A stretch of DNA of 25,106 bases, from NCBI GenBank assembly GCA_003168295.1, contig PMST01000273.1:1-25106 (forward strand). Reading direction: 5' to 3'. The DNA comes from Actinomycetota bacterium. Its GTDB lineage: Bacteria; Actinomycetota; Actinomycetes; Streptosporangiales; Streptosporangiaceae. The translations under genes and the position numbers were made by a program. Of the stretch, positions 13,986 to 21,599 are shown piece after piece (the first letter of the stretch is position 1; every line of letters starts with the position of its first letter). The notes under the pieces are model-generated. The model was given only the letters and a program-made list of their open reading frames with translations, was not told the origin of the DNA and did no database searches.

Positions 13986-14840
13986 ATGTGCCGGTTGTTC
14001 GGTCTGACGGCGGGCGCCGAGCGGGTCCGGGCGACCTTCTGGCTCCTTGATGCCCCCGACTCGCTGGAAGTGCAGAGCCACCGCAACGTCGACGGCGCCG
14101 GTATCGGGTTCTTTGATCCCGCGGGCGAACCAGTGCTTGATAAGCAGCCAGAAGCGGCGTTCGGTGACCAGGAATTCACGCACCAGGCTCAGCAGGCGAC
14201 CTCGTCGGCCTTTGTGGCGCACGTCCGGTTCGCGACGGCGGGCGGCCGGACGGTGCAGAACACCCATCCGTTTGCGATGGCCGGCCGGATCATGGCGCAC
14301 AACGGCGGGTTCGGCGAGCTGGCGCAGCTCGATGCGCAGCTCGGCTCCTACCGCGACCTTGTGCTCGGTGACACCGATTCCGAACGGTTCTTCGCGCTGA
14401 TCACCCAGCAGACCGACGCGCACGGCGGCGACGTCGGGGCCGGGATGGCGGCTGCGGCCAGCTGGATTGCCGCGCACCTGCCGGTCTCCTCGCTGAACAC
14501 CGTGGTGGCGGCGCCGGGTGAGCTGTGGGCGCTGCGCTATCCCGACGCCCACGCCCTGCACATCCTGGAGCGCCCGGCCGGGCGCTCTATCGGGGCACCT
14601 GGTGACGGCATGCACGTGCGCAGCTCGATTTCCTCGGTGCACGCACCAGCGCTGGATGACATTGCCTCCGTGGTGATCGCGTCCGAGCGGATGGACGGGG
14701 AGAGCGGGTGGCGCATGCTCGCGGCGGGTGAGCTGGTGCACGTCCGGCCGGATCTCAGCGTTCACTCCGAGATCGTGATCACGCAGCCGCCGGCCCACCT
14801 GGTTCCGCTGCCGGCCGGCAACCCGAACATCGACACCTGA
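13986..14840 (+). CDS. Class II glutamine amidotransferase (EgtC/YafJ-like)
   Basis: 284-residue Ntn-type amidotransferase. The start MCRLFGL places Cys at position 2, where the family needs it as N-terminal nucleophile after removal of Met. Therefore the second of two adjacent ATGs (13986) is chosen; GGAGG precedes it. Further motifs are HRNVDGAGIGFF (about 39-50), HVRFATAG (about 80-87), NTHPF and MAHNGGFGEL, which form the glutamine site and oxyanion pocket. EgtC, which cuts gamma-glutamyl compounds in ergothioneine synthesis, is the best-known actinobacterial relative, but no other egt genes are present here. It may therefore be a stand-alone hydrolase with another substrate. Confidence 0.85.
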   Translation: MCRLFGLTAGAERVRATFWLLDAPDSLEVQSHRNVDGAGIGFFDPAGEPVLDKQPEAAFGDQEFTHQAQQATSSAFVAHVRFATAGGRTVQNTHPFAMAGRIMAHNGGFGELAQLDAQLGSYRDLVLGDTDSERFFALITQQTDAHGGDVGAGMAAAASWIAAHLPVSSLNTVVAAPGELWALRYPDAHALHILERPAGRSIGAPGDGMHVRSSISSVHAPALDDIASVVIASERMDGESGWRMLAAGELVHVRPDLSVHSEIVITQPPAHLVPLPAGNPNIDT

Positions 14841-14932
14841 ACGACCCGCTGCCAGTCCTGAAAGCAGTGTGTATCAGACCCTGGCCCCGGCCCTCTCTAC
14901 CAGCAGTAAGGCAGGCAATGAGAGGTAGGGAC

Positions 14933-15232
14933 ATGCAGTTTTGGATTGAAAACATCAACGCGTTCGCGGTCAACGAGACGTTCTCCGAGACGTTCACGAT
15001 CGACCTTCCGGCCACCGACGTACTTGTCACCTGCGCCCTGCAGCAAGTGGGCCAGATCGGCACCAACGGGCAGGCACAGATCGCGATCACGCAGTACGTT
15101 CAGGACGGCTCTCCGAAAGAGGGCAGGTGGCAGTCTCTCAACAGTAACGGCGTCACCAGCGTCACGTTCTCGCTGACGGTCAACAATGCTCGCGCTCAGG
15201 GGACGGGCCTGATCCTCGCCATCAACGAGTAG
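14933..15232 (+). CDS. Orphan beta-rich protein, 99 aa
   Basis: Not recognised. GAGG lies seven bases before the ATG, and a strong hairpin follows the stop, so it looks like a complete single-gene unit. The protein alternates hydrophobic and polar residues over most of its length (FWIENINAF, TFTIDLPAT, VLVTCAL, QIAITQYV, VTSVTFSLTV, TGLILAINE), which predicts an all-beta sandwich or barrel. It is rich in Asn, Gln and Thr, with only three basic residues and one Cys, and has no signal peptide or membrane helix. This composition is unlike its neighbours. It resembles small beta-sandwich, lectin-like or structural proteins in a general way only. No function is assigned. Confidence 0.75.
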   Translation: MQFWIENINAFAVNETFSETFTIDLPATDVLVTCALQQVGQIGTNGQAQIAITQYVQDGSPKEGRWQSLNSNGVTSVTFSLTVNNARAQGTGLILAINE

Positions 15233-15246
15233 CAGCGTCGAACCGA

Positions 15247-15280
15247 AGCGGGAGGCGGCCCCAGCAGGCAGCCTCCCGCT
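15247..15280 (+). terminator. Hairpin after the 99-aa gene
   Basis: AGCGGGAGGC (15247-15256) is perfectly complementary to GCCTCCCGCT (15271-15280), a 10-bp stem with a 14-base loop, starting 15 bases after the stop. No T-run follows, as is usual for hairpin terminators in high-GC actinobacteria. Confidence 0.65.
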
Positions 15281-15301
15281 GGCCTGCCCCGATCTGAAGC
15301 G

Positions 15302-15328
15302 AAATGCCAGGTCAGTGACCTGGCATTT
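15302..15328 (-). terminator. Strong hairpin after tRNA-Glu, probably bidirectional
   Basis: AAATGCCAGGTCA (15302-15314) pairs perfectly with TGACCTGGCATTT (15316-15328), 13 bp around a single central base. It begins five bases beyond the 3' end of tRNA-Glu and should stop that transcript. On the plus strand it ends in TTTTC and can act for the 99-aa gene as well. Confidence 0.8.
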
Positions 15329-15332
15329 TCGG

Positions 15333-15408
15333 TGGTAGCCCCGACCGGATTCGAACCGGCGTTACCGCCTTGAGAGGGCGACGTCCTAGGCCTCTAGACG
15401 ACGGGGCC
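15333..15408 (-). tRNA. tRNA-Glu (anticodon CTC)
   Basis: A complete 76-nt cloverleaf including an encoded CCA. Acceptor GGCCCCG pairs with CGGGGCT (first pair G-U), the anticodon loop CTCTCAA gives CTC, which reads GAG, and the T arm is GCCGG-TTCGAAT-CCGGT. The anticodon stem has one G-U pair. It decodes the main Glu codon of this high-GC genome. Confidence 0.95.
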
Positions 15409-15574
15409 GTGCATTTCCCGACAGGAATGAAACGTCCCGTTGGGCCGATATTCTGGCATGGCCAGCGGCGTACAGACTACCGCCTCGCAACCCTTGTGGC
15501 GAACCGGATGTCCCCGGCGCAGGAAAATCGGGGCGGGTAGCACCAGCCAGGTCGCCGCGCCGTATCCGTGGCGC

Positions 15575-15606
15575 GGCGCGGCGCGGTGCAGGCGCGGCGC
15601 GGTGCA
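15575..15606. repeat. Perfect 16-bp tandem repeat in GC-only DNA
   Basis: GGCGCGGCGCGGTGCA occurs twice in a row, preceded by further GCGCG units from 15569. It lies between the two tRNA genes with no coding frame that looks real. Confidence 0.85.
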
Positions 15607-15628
15607 GCGGGAACCCCCGACATGAACA

Positions 15629-15655
15629 AGCGCGGACGTGGGTCACGTCCGCGCT
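15629..15655 (-). terminator. Strong hairpin after tRNA-Gln
   Basis: AGCGCGGACGTG (15629-15640) pairs perfectly with CACGTCCGCGCT (15644-15655), a 12-bp stem with a three-base loop. It lies 13 bases beyond the 3' end of tRNA-Gln and should terminate it before tRNA-Glu. The two tRNAs are therefore probably separate units. Confidence 0.8.
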
Positions 15656-15668
15656 GTCAACTTAACTG

Positions 15669-15740
15669 CTGGGGTACCAGGACTCGAACCTAGACTAACA
15701 GGGCCAGAACCTGTCGGGCTGCCAATTACCCCATACCCCA
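15669..15740 (-). tRNA. tRNA-Gln (anticodon CTG)
   Basis: A complete 72-nt cloverleaf. Acceptor TGGGGTA pairs with TACCCCA, the anticodon stem ACAGG/CCTGT encloses TTCTGGC, giving CTG, which reads CAG, and the T arm is CTAGG-TTCGAGT-CCTGG. CCA is not fully encoded (G, then CA), unlike in the neighbouring tRNA-Glu, so it must be added by the CCA enzyme. Confidence 0.95.
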
Positions 15741-15779
15741 ATGGCATTGCGCACACCGGAGGCCCAAGTGCGCCCACGC

Positions 15780-15809
15780 AGTCTAGCGGACGCCAGGCGG
15801 GTCGGCCAA
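15780..15809 (-). promoter_or_regulatory. Candidate tRNA-Gln promoter
   Basis: On the minus strand TTGGCC (15809-15804) and TAGACT (15785-15780) are 18 bases apart. The -10 lies about 40 bases before the mature tRNA end, leaving a short 5' trailer for RNase P. Confidence 0.4.
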
Positions 15810-15865
15810 CACGAAACCGTCAAAGCCGCGGCGACTTCCGAAAAGGCGAGGCGAGTGGGGTGCGG

Positions 15866-17569
15866 TCACAGCGGGTCGATGACGGTCAGGCCGGCTTCGC
15901 GGTCGAGACCGAGCCAGCGGGTGATCCCGGCCGAGCGCAGGAACGGCACGTCGTGGCTGGCGACCAGGATCGCACCGCGGTAGCTTTCCAGCGCCTGGGA
16001 CAGCCGGCGGACCGACGCTAGATCCAGGTTGTTGGTCGGCTCGTCGAGCAGCAGCAGCTGGGGCGCGGGCTGCGCCAGGAGCAGGGCCGCGAGGACGGCC
16101 CGGAACCGCTCGCCGCCTGACAGCGTCCCGGCCCGCCGGTCGGCCCGCCCACCGCGGAACAGGAACCGGGCCAGGCTCGCCCTGACCTCGTTGACCGACG
16201 CCGCCGGCGCTGCTGTCCGCACGTTGTCGACCACGGTCAGCGAGTCATCGAGGGTATCGAGCCGCTGCGGCAGGTAGCCGACGACCGCTCCCCGCCGGAT
16301 ACTGACGCCGGGCAGCGTCGCCGCGTCCGCGATGGCCCGGAGCAGGGTGGTCTTACCCGCGCCGTTCGGGCCGGTGAGGGCAATCCGCTCCGGGCCGCGG
16401 ACGATGAGCTCCGCGAGCACGCCGGGCAGCGAGACCCCAGCCGTCGCGGTATCGGGAGGTGCCGCGGACTGCGGCCGGGCGGCCGGATGCCAGCGAGCGC
16501 CAGCCAGTCCGGTCACGGTCAGCACCGTCCGCCCGGACGGAACGGCCGTGGATGGCAGCTCGACCCGGATCTCCGCGTCGTCCCGGGCAGCCTGCTTGGC
16601 CTCCTCTAGACGGCCACGGGCCGCCGCCAGGCGTTCGGTGTGCAGTTCGCGCGACCGGCCCGCGGACTCCTCGGCATGCTTCTTGCGGGCATCGGCAACC
16701 GCCCTGGGCAGGCTGCGTGAGGCGGCGACCTTCCGGCCCTGCCGGTCGCGGGTGGCCTGCTTGACCTGCGCGTCGACGAGGTCCCGCCGTTCCCGGCGGA
16801 CCTCGGCGCCGGCCGAGGTGACCGCGCGCTGCGCCGCCTCCCGCTCGACCGCCATGAGCTCGGTGTAGGCCTCCAGGTTGCCGCCGTACATCCGGACCTT
16901 GCCGCCGGACAGGTCCGCGATCTGATCGACCAGAGCGAGCAGTTCGCGGTCGTGGCTGACGATCACCATCACCCCGGTCCAGGCCGCGACCGCGTCGTAC
17001 AGCCGGCGGCGCGCGTCCAGGTCGAGGTTGTTGGTCGGCTCGTCGAGCAGCAGGATGCCTGGGCGCCGCAGGAACAGGGCGGCCAGCGCGACACCGATGG
17101 TCTCCCCGCCGGACAGCCGCCCGACCCGGTCGTCGAGGCCGAGGCCGGCCAGGCCCAGCCGGTCCAGCCAGGTGCGGGCTCGCTCCTCGACGTCCCAGTC
17201 GTCGCCGACCGCCGCGAACGCGTCCACCGCGGTCTGGGCCGCCTGGATGGCGTGCACCACGGTCTGGCCCGCCTCGATGGCGTGCAGCGCGTCCCGGGCG
17301 GCGGTGATGCCGAGCAGGTCCGACACGGTGCGGCGAGTCCCGAGGTTGATGGCCTGCGGCAGGTAGCCGACGTCGGTGCTGGTACGGACCGCGCCCGCAG
17401 CCGGGCGCAGCGCCCCGGCGATCAGCTTGAGCAGGGTCGACTTACCCGAGCCGTTGACGCCGATCAGCCCGGTCCGGCCGGCGCCGATTGACAGGGTCAG
17501 GCCGGACAGCACACAGGCCCCGTCGGGCCAGCTGACACTGAGATTGGAACAGACGATGGCGGCGGTCAT
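15866..17569 (-). CDS. ABC-F family ATPase, ribosome-protection-like
   Basis: Soluble tandem-ATPase protein of 567 residues without membrane segments. First cassette: Walker A GVNGSGKST (37-45), signature LSGGE, Walker B ILLLDEPTNNLDL. Then a charged linker (about 240-345) with Arg/Lys/Glu-rich helices. Second cassette: GPNGAGKTT, LSGGERFRA and LLLLDEPTNNLDL. The order fits ABC-F proteins, which bind the ribosomal E site; some remove antibiotics, others assist translation. ATG at 17569 (M-T-A-A-I) matches the family start; the open frame continues upstream to 17656 without homology. A small hairpin in the leader (17587-17609) could take part in the ribosome-mediated induction known for some ABC-F genes. 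Whether it gives resistance cannot be told. Confidence 0.88.
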   Translation of the reverse strand: MTAAIVCSNLSVSWPDGACVLSGLTLSIGAGRTGLIGVNGSGKSTLLKLIAGALRPAAGAVRTSTDVGYLPQAINLGTRRTVSDLLGITAARDALHAIEAGQTVVHAIQAAQTAVDAFAAVGDDWDVEERARTWLDRLGLAGLGLDDRVGRLSGGETIGVALAALFLRRPGILLLDEPTNNLDLDARRRLYDAVAAWTGVMVIVSHDRELLALVDQIADLSGGKVRMYGGNLEAYTELMAVEREAAQRAVTSAGAEVRRERRDLVDAQVKQATRDRQGRKVAASRSLPRAVADARKKHAEESAGRSRELHTERLAAARGRLEEAKQAARDDAEIRVELPSTAVPSGRTVLTVTGLAGARWHPAARPQSAAPPDTATAGVSLPGVLAELIVRGPERIALTGPNGAGKTTLLRAIADAATLPGVSIRRGAVVGYLPQRLDTLDDSLTVVDNVRTAAPAASVNEVRASLARFLFRGGRADRRAGTLSGGERFRAVLAALLLAQPAPQLLLLDEPTNNLDLASVRRLSQALESYRGAILVASHDVPFLRSAGITRWLGLDREAGLTVIDPL

Positions 17570-17821
17570 GAGGCGCGCTCCGAGCACGTAGGAAGGATTT
17601 TCCGTTACGTGGGGCGACACCACGCCGCGAGAGCTGAGCCCGGAGGTCGTGCGCATGGCGAACAGGCCTAAGCGCGGTATCGCTGACCTCAGAACTTCAA
17701 CGCCACTCTCCTGCCGACGGGAGCTGGAACGTCTTCATCGTAGCTACGTCCAAGGCACCACGGAAACGGCTCTGGCCGGCACAAGCGTCCATCGTGCTGC
17801 GAGGCGCGGAGTCTACGGGGT

Positions 17822-19114
17822 CTATGGGTTCGGGCCGGGGGCGGCGAGGAAGAGGTGCGCCTGGCCGGTGCAGCTGACCGTGCCGTCGGCGGCGGAGACG
17901 AAGCACGAGCCGCCCCGGCCGATCTCGGCCCGCTCCCCCGATTCGCCGCGCAGCACCGCGGAACCCTCCGTGCACAGCACGATCCGGGGGCCCTCGCCCG
18001 GCAGGGGCACGGTGTTGCCGACAAGATCGACCAGGTACAGGCGAAACTCCGGGGCCGGAGTGTCGAACCAGGCGATCCCGTCCGCCAGCGTGCGGGGGAC
18101 CAGGATCGGCACCTCGACGGAGGGGTCGAGCAGCGCCAGCAGCTCGGGCACGTCCAGGTGCTTGCCGGTCAGGCCGGCCCGGACCACGTTGTCGGAGTTG
18201 GCGAGCAGCTCGATCCCGGTGCCCTTCAGGTAGGCGTGCAAGCCGCCGGCCGCCAGGAACACGGCCTGGCCCGGTTCGAGCACGGCGTGCCGCAGCAGCA
18301 GCGAGGCGACCACCCCGAGGTCGCCGGGATGAGCCGCGGCGATGCGCACGGCCGCGGCGGCCGCGCCGGAGTACGGGCCGCCGGCCGCCGCCAGCCGCGC
18401 GCAGGCGGCCACCACGTCGCCGACGAGCGCCAACTGGGCGGGGTGGGGCGGCTGAGCGGCGTTGGCGGGCTGGGCGGGGTGGGGCCAGGAGAGGATCGTT
18501 CCGAGCACGTCGGCCAGCACCTGGGTGGACGCGGCCGCTTCCAGCCGGGCCGCCAGCGGGGTGAGCTGGCCGACCCCCAGGGCCCGCAGGAACTGCGCCG
18601 CGTCGGCGGGAGAGCGCAGGCCGGCTAGCACCTCGAACGGGGTCAGCGCGTAGAGCAGCTCGGGCTTGGGCCAGTCGTCGATGTAGTTCCTGGCCGGGTC
18701 GTCTGGGGCCAGGCCCCGTTCGTTCTCGGCCTGGAAGCCGGCCTGCGCCTGGACCCGGGACGGATGCACCTGAATCGACAGGGCGTGGGCGGCGGACAGC
18801 ACCTTCAGCAGGAACGGCAGCCGGGGACCGAACCGCGCGACGCACCCGCGTCCGAGCTCACGATCCGGATCGGCGGCGATAACCTCGTCCAGCGTCGTCC
18901 ACCGCCCGCCGGCGCCTTCCCGATCGACGCCGTCCCGGTTGACGCTGGCCCGGTCGATGCTGTCCCGGTTGACGCCGGAGGGTGCGCCCGGATGGGCGCC
19001 CATCCACAGTTCCGCCTCGGGGCCGGGTGCCGGGACGGGGCGGCCGGTCAGTTCCGCGATCGCGTCTGTGGAACCCCACGCGTAGGGTCGGACCACCGGA
19101 CGGAGAACATCCAT
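17822..19114 (-). CDS. manA: Mannose-6-phosphate isomerase, class I
   Basis: Zinc enzyme interconverting mannose 6-phosphate and fructose 6-phosphate, supplying mannose for glycans and lipids. The 430-residue product has the family start VVRPYAWGS, the zinc-site motif LSIQVHPS (Gln and His ligands), WPKPELLYALTPFEVLAGLR (Glu ligand), AGGLHAYLKGTGIELLANSDNVVRAGLT (His ligand within LHAYL) and a C-terminal cupin-like part. A low-complexity insert with SVNRD-like five-residue repeats (about 46-72) interrupts the region after WMGAHPGAPS; it comes from a 15-bp DNA repeat. A second Ala/Pro/His-rich loop occurs near residue 215. The gene starts nine bases after the 70-aa gene and is probably expressed with moeZ. 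Confidence 0.92.
   Translation of the reverse strand: MDVLRPVVRPYAWGSTDAIAELTGRPVPAPGPEAELWMGAHPGAPSGVNRDSIDRASVNRDGVDREGAGGRWTTLDEVIAADPDRELGRGCVARFGPRLPFLLKVLSAAHALSIQVHPSRVQAQAGFQAENERGLAPDDPARNYIDDWPKPELLYALTPFEVLAGLRSPADAAQFLRALGVGQLTPLAARLEAAASTQVLADVLGTILSWPHPAQPANAAQPPHPAQLALVGDVVAACARLAAAGGPYSGAAAAAVRIAAAHPGDLGVVASLLLRHAVLEPGQAVFLAAGGLHAYLKGTGIELLANSDNVVRAGLTGKHLDVPELLALLDPSVEVPILVPRTLADGIAWFDTPAPEFRLYLVDLVGNTVPLPGEGPRIVLCTEGSAVLRGESGERAEIGRGGSCFVSAADGTVSCTGQAHLFLAAPGPNP
18919..18978. repeat. Four imperfect 15-bp tandem units inside manA
   Basis: Units start at 18919, 18934, 18949 and 18964, each beginning CCCG(G/A)T(T/C)GA. They code five-residue repeats of the type SVNRD/GVDRE and keep the frame. 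Confidence 0.85.
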
Positions 19115-19123
19115 CCGGGCATG

Positions 19124-19336
19124 TTAGTCGGCCGGGTACTCGACCATGGCGACAACGCGGGTGGCCATGAAGCGCGCGGTCCGGATCGGGGTTCCGGTCC
19201 GGGTCACCTCGCTGACCTCGACCACGCCGCGACGGTTGGTGATATCCACCCGCCGCCCGGCCTTGGTCGCGGTCACCTCATAGGTCCGGGTCCCGTCGCC
19301 GGAGTCGATCACGATCTCGACCCGGTCCCCCTTCAC
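19124..19336 (-). CDS. Small conserved-looking protein between moeZ and manA (70 aa)
   Basis: Not recognised. The 70-residue protein has alternating beta-type segments (RVEIVIDSGDGTRTYEVTATKAGRRVDI, then VVEVSEVTRTGTPIRTARFMA), suggesting a small beta-barrel or a nucleic-acid or ligand-binding domain with a basic surface. It starts with GTG 12 bases after the moeZ stop and ends nine bases before manA, so it is inside a three-gene operon. Third codon positions are GC-rich like the neighbours. No signal peptide or metal motif. Confidence 0.72.
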   Translation of the reverse strand: MKGDRVEIVIDSGDGTRTYEVTATKAGRRVDITNRRGVVEVSEVTRTGTPIRTARFMATRVVAMVEYPAD

Positions 19337-19348
19337 GGCGTGAGCCGC

Positions 19349-20527
19349 TCAGTAGGACGGCAGCGACGGGTCGACCTGGCTCACCCAGGCCAGCACGCCC
19401 CCGCCGACGTGCACGGCGTCGGAGAAGCCCGCGTTCTTGACCACCGCCAGCGCCTCGGCGCTGCGCGCGCCGCTCTTGCAGTGCAGCACGATCTTCTTGT
19501 CCTGCGGCAGCTTCTCCAGCGCGTTGCCGTTCAGGAACTCGCCCTTCGGGATGAGGGTCGCGCCGGGGATGGAGACGATCTCGTACTCGTTCGGCTCGCG
19601 CACGTCGACCAGGAAGATGTTGTCACCCGCGTCGATCATGGCCGCGAGGTCCTTGGCGCTGATTGTCGAGCCCTGGGCCGCCTCGGCCGCTTCCTCGGAG
19701 ACCGCGCCGCAGAACGCCTCGTAGTCGATCAGCTCGGTGATCGTCGGGTTCTTGCCGCAGACCGCGCACTCGGGGTCCTTGCGCACCCGGACCGTGTGGT
19801 AGTTCATCTCCAGCGCGTCGTAGATCATCAGCCGGCCGGCCAGCGGCTCGCCGATCCCGGTGATGAGCTTGATCGCCTCGTTCACCTGGATCGACCCGAT
19901 CGAGGCGCAGAGCACGCCGAGCACCCCGCCCTCGGCGCAGGACGGCACCATCCCGGGTGGCGGCGGCTCGGGGTACAGGCAGCGGTAGCACGGGCCGTAC
20001 TCGGCCCAGAACACGCTAGCCTGCCCGTCGAACCGGTAGATCGAGCCCCACACGTACGGCTTGCCCAGCAGCACGCAGGCGTCGTTGACCAGGTAGCGGG
20101 TGGCGAAGTTGTCGGTGCCGTCCACGATCAGGTCGTAGCCGGCGAAGATCTCCATGGCGTTGTCTGAGTCGAGGTGGACGTCGTGCACCACCACGTTGAC
20201 GAGCGGGTTGAGCTCCCTGATGCTGTCCCGCGCCGACTCGGCCTTCGGCCGGCCCACGTCGGACTGCCCGTGGATGATCTGGCGCTGCAGGTTCGACTCG
20301 TCCACCACGTCGAAGTCGACGATGCCGAGCGTGCCGACGCCGGCCGCGGCCAGGTAGAGCAGCGCGGGCGAGCCGAGCCCGCCGGCGCCGACGCACAGCA
20401 CCCTGGCGTTCTTCAGCCTCTTCTGCCCGGTCATCCCGACGTCCGGGATGATCAGGTGACGCGAATAGCGCCTCACCTCATCGACAGTCAGCTCATCAGC
20501 GGGTTCGACCAGCGGGGGCAGCGACAC
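19349..20527 (-). CDS. moeZ: MoeZ: ThiF/MoeB-type adenylyltransferase-sulfurtransferase with rhodanese domain
   Basis: 392-residue enzyme that adenylates and then thiocarboxylates ubiquitin-like sulfur carriers (in actinobacteria MoaD-type and CysO-type) for molybdopterin, cysteine and other sulfur products. The N-terminal E1-like domain has VLCVGAGGLGSPAL (43-56), the ATP-binding DFDVVDESNLQRQIIH (71-86), zinc cysteines CYRC (180-183) and CAVC (254-257), and the catalytic-type Cys in SCAEGGVLG (C197). The C-terminal rhodanese domain (about 290-390) has HCKSGARS with the sulfur-carrying C350. GTG at 20527 is chosen because GGAG lies six bases upstream and the product then begins MSLPPLVEPA, as MoeZ proteins do; the TTG at 20539 is less likely. 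The sulfur carriers are not in this window. Confidence 0.94.
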   Translation of the reverse strand: MSLPPLVEPADELTVDEVRRYSRHLIIPDVGMTGQKRLKNARVLCVGAGGLGSPALLYLAAAGVGTLGIVDFDVVDESNLQRQIIHGQSDVGRPKAESARDSIRELNPLVNVVVHDVHLDSDNAMEIFAGYDLIVDGTDNFATRYLVNDACVLLGKPYVWGSIYRFDGQASVFWAEYGPCYRCLYPEPPPPGMVPSCAEGGVLGVLCASIGSIQVNEAIKLITGIGEPLAGRLMIYDALEMNYHTVRVRKDPECAVCGKNPTITELIDYEAFCGAVSEEAAEAAQGSTISAKDLAAMIDAGDNIFLVDVREPNEYEIVSIPGATLIPKGEFLNGNALEKLPQDKKIVLHCKSGARSAEALAVVKNAGFSDAVHVGGGVLAWVSQVDPSLPSY

Positions 20528-20594
20528 AATCCACTCCAAAGATCTTTATTTTCCGAACGATCCGGGCTTTTGCCCATCCCAGCACGTGTCACGG

Positions 20595-21599
20595 TCAACC
20601 CGCGGGAGCGAGCGGGAATTCCCGCGCGCGGCCCGCTTCAGCGGTCTGAACCCACCCGGCCCGCCCGGCCGGGCCGGACGGGTTCGCGGCGGCGAGCAGC
20701 ACGCCGATTTCGGCCGCTACCAGCTGCGGGTGCTCCATGTGCGCGACGTGACCGGTGCTCGGCATCACCACGATCCGGGCGTTCCTGAACGCGTGCGCGG
20801 CCCGGCCCGCCATCCGCGCATCGACCAGCCGGTCGTCCCGGCCGTAGATGACCAGGGTCGGCGCGGTGATCCTGGCCGCTTCCCGCCAGGCCGGCCGGCC
20901 GAGGGCCCGGAGCGTCTCGGCGGTGAGGGTCCGGACGCTGCCGACCATCGCGGCGGCGGCGTAGTCGAGGGCGTCGCGGCGGGTGAGTTCGGCGACTTCG
21001 GCGGTGAGCCTGGCTTGAGGAAATCGCCGGGGATCGCTGAAGCAGGTGGCGATGACGTCGGCGACGCGGCGCTCGGCGGGCAGGTGCTGGACCTGGCGCA
21101 ATAGCCGGGCGCCGACTCCCGGCACGCTCATCAGCGGGAAACGCAGCAGGTCAAGCCGGAGCCGCGGGTCCGGCAGGGCCGGGGAGATCAAGGTCAGCGT
21201 GCGGATCAGGTCCGGACGGGTGGCGGCCACGTGGACGCACACCGCACCGCCGAGCGAGTTGCCGAGCAGGTGGACGGGGCCATGGCCGTTCCGCTCGATC
21301 AGCGCGATGACCGTCTGGGCCAGGGCGGCGATCGAGTAGCGGCCGTCCGGGCGGGGCGGAGACTCGCCGAAGCCAGGCAGGTCGACCGCGTCGCAGGCCA
21401 GCCGGGGGCGGAGCAGGTCCATCAGGTCGGTCCAGTTCCGCGACGAGCCCTCCAGCCCGTGCACGCACAGGGCCGGCTCCCTGGGGTCCGACCCCGCGGG
21501 GTGCTGGTCCGCGGGGACGCTGCGGACGTAGATCTGCTGGTCACCGAGCGAGACCAGGCGACCCGGCCAGTGCGGGATGGGTTCGTGTTGCTCGGTCAT
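20595..21599 (-). CDS. Alpha/beta hydrolase
   Basis: 334-residue alpha/beta-fold hydrolase. The catalytic triad can be placed: S115 in LLGNSLGGAV, D255 or D256 in IYGRDDRLVD and H284 in STGHVAHMEHP. HGLEGSSRNW (48-57) forms the oxyanion loop. A cap domain lies about 145-215. The last ~35 residues after the fold are Pro/Gly/Arg-rich and probably disordered. The ATG overlaps the Ku stop as ATGA, so translation is coupled to Ku. Substrate unknown; a link to DNA repair is not expected from the family, so the pairing may only reflect shared expression. Confidence 0.87.
   Translation of the reverse strand: MTEQHEPIPHWPGRLVSLGDQQIYVRSVPADQHPAGSDPREPALCVHGLEGSSRNWTDLMDLLRPRLACDAVDLPGFGESPPRPDGRYSIAALAQTVIALIERNGHGPVHLLGNSLGGAVCVHVAATRPDLIRTLTLISPALPDPRLRLDLLRFPLMSVPGVGARLLRQVQHLPAERRVADVIATCFSDPRRFPQARLTAEVAELTRRDALDYAAAAMVGSVRTLTAETLRALGRPAWREAARITAPTLVIYGRDDRLVDARMAGRAAHAFRNARIVVMPSTGHVAHMEHPQLVAAEIGVLLAAANPSGPAGRAGWVQTAEAGRAREFPLAPAG

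Noticed and set aside
15333..15740. tRNA 3' ends as attachment sites of an integrated element.
   Set aside because: No integrase and no repeated tRNA 3' fragment were seen in the flanking sequence.
18764..20167. Long plus-strand open frame (467 codons) opposite manA, the 70-aa gene and moeZ.
   Set aside because: It crosses three well-supported minus-strand genes, including conserved motifs, and its translation is low-complexity Asp/His/Arg/Val; a shadow frame.
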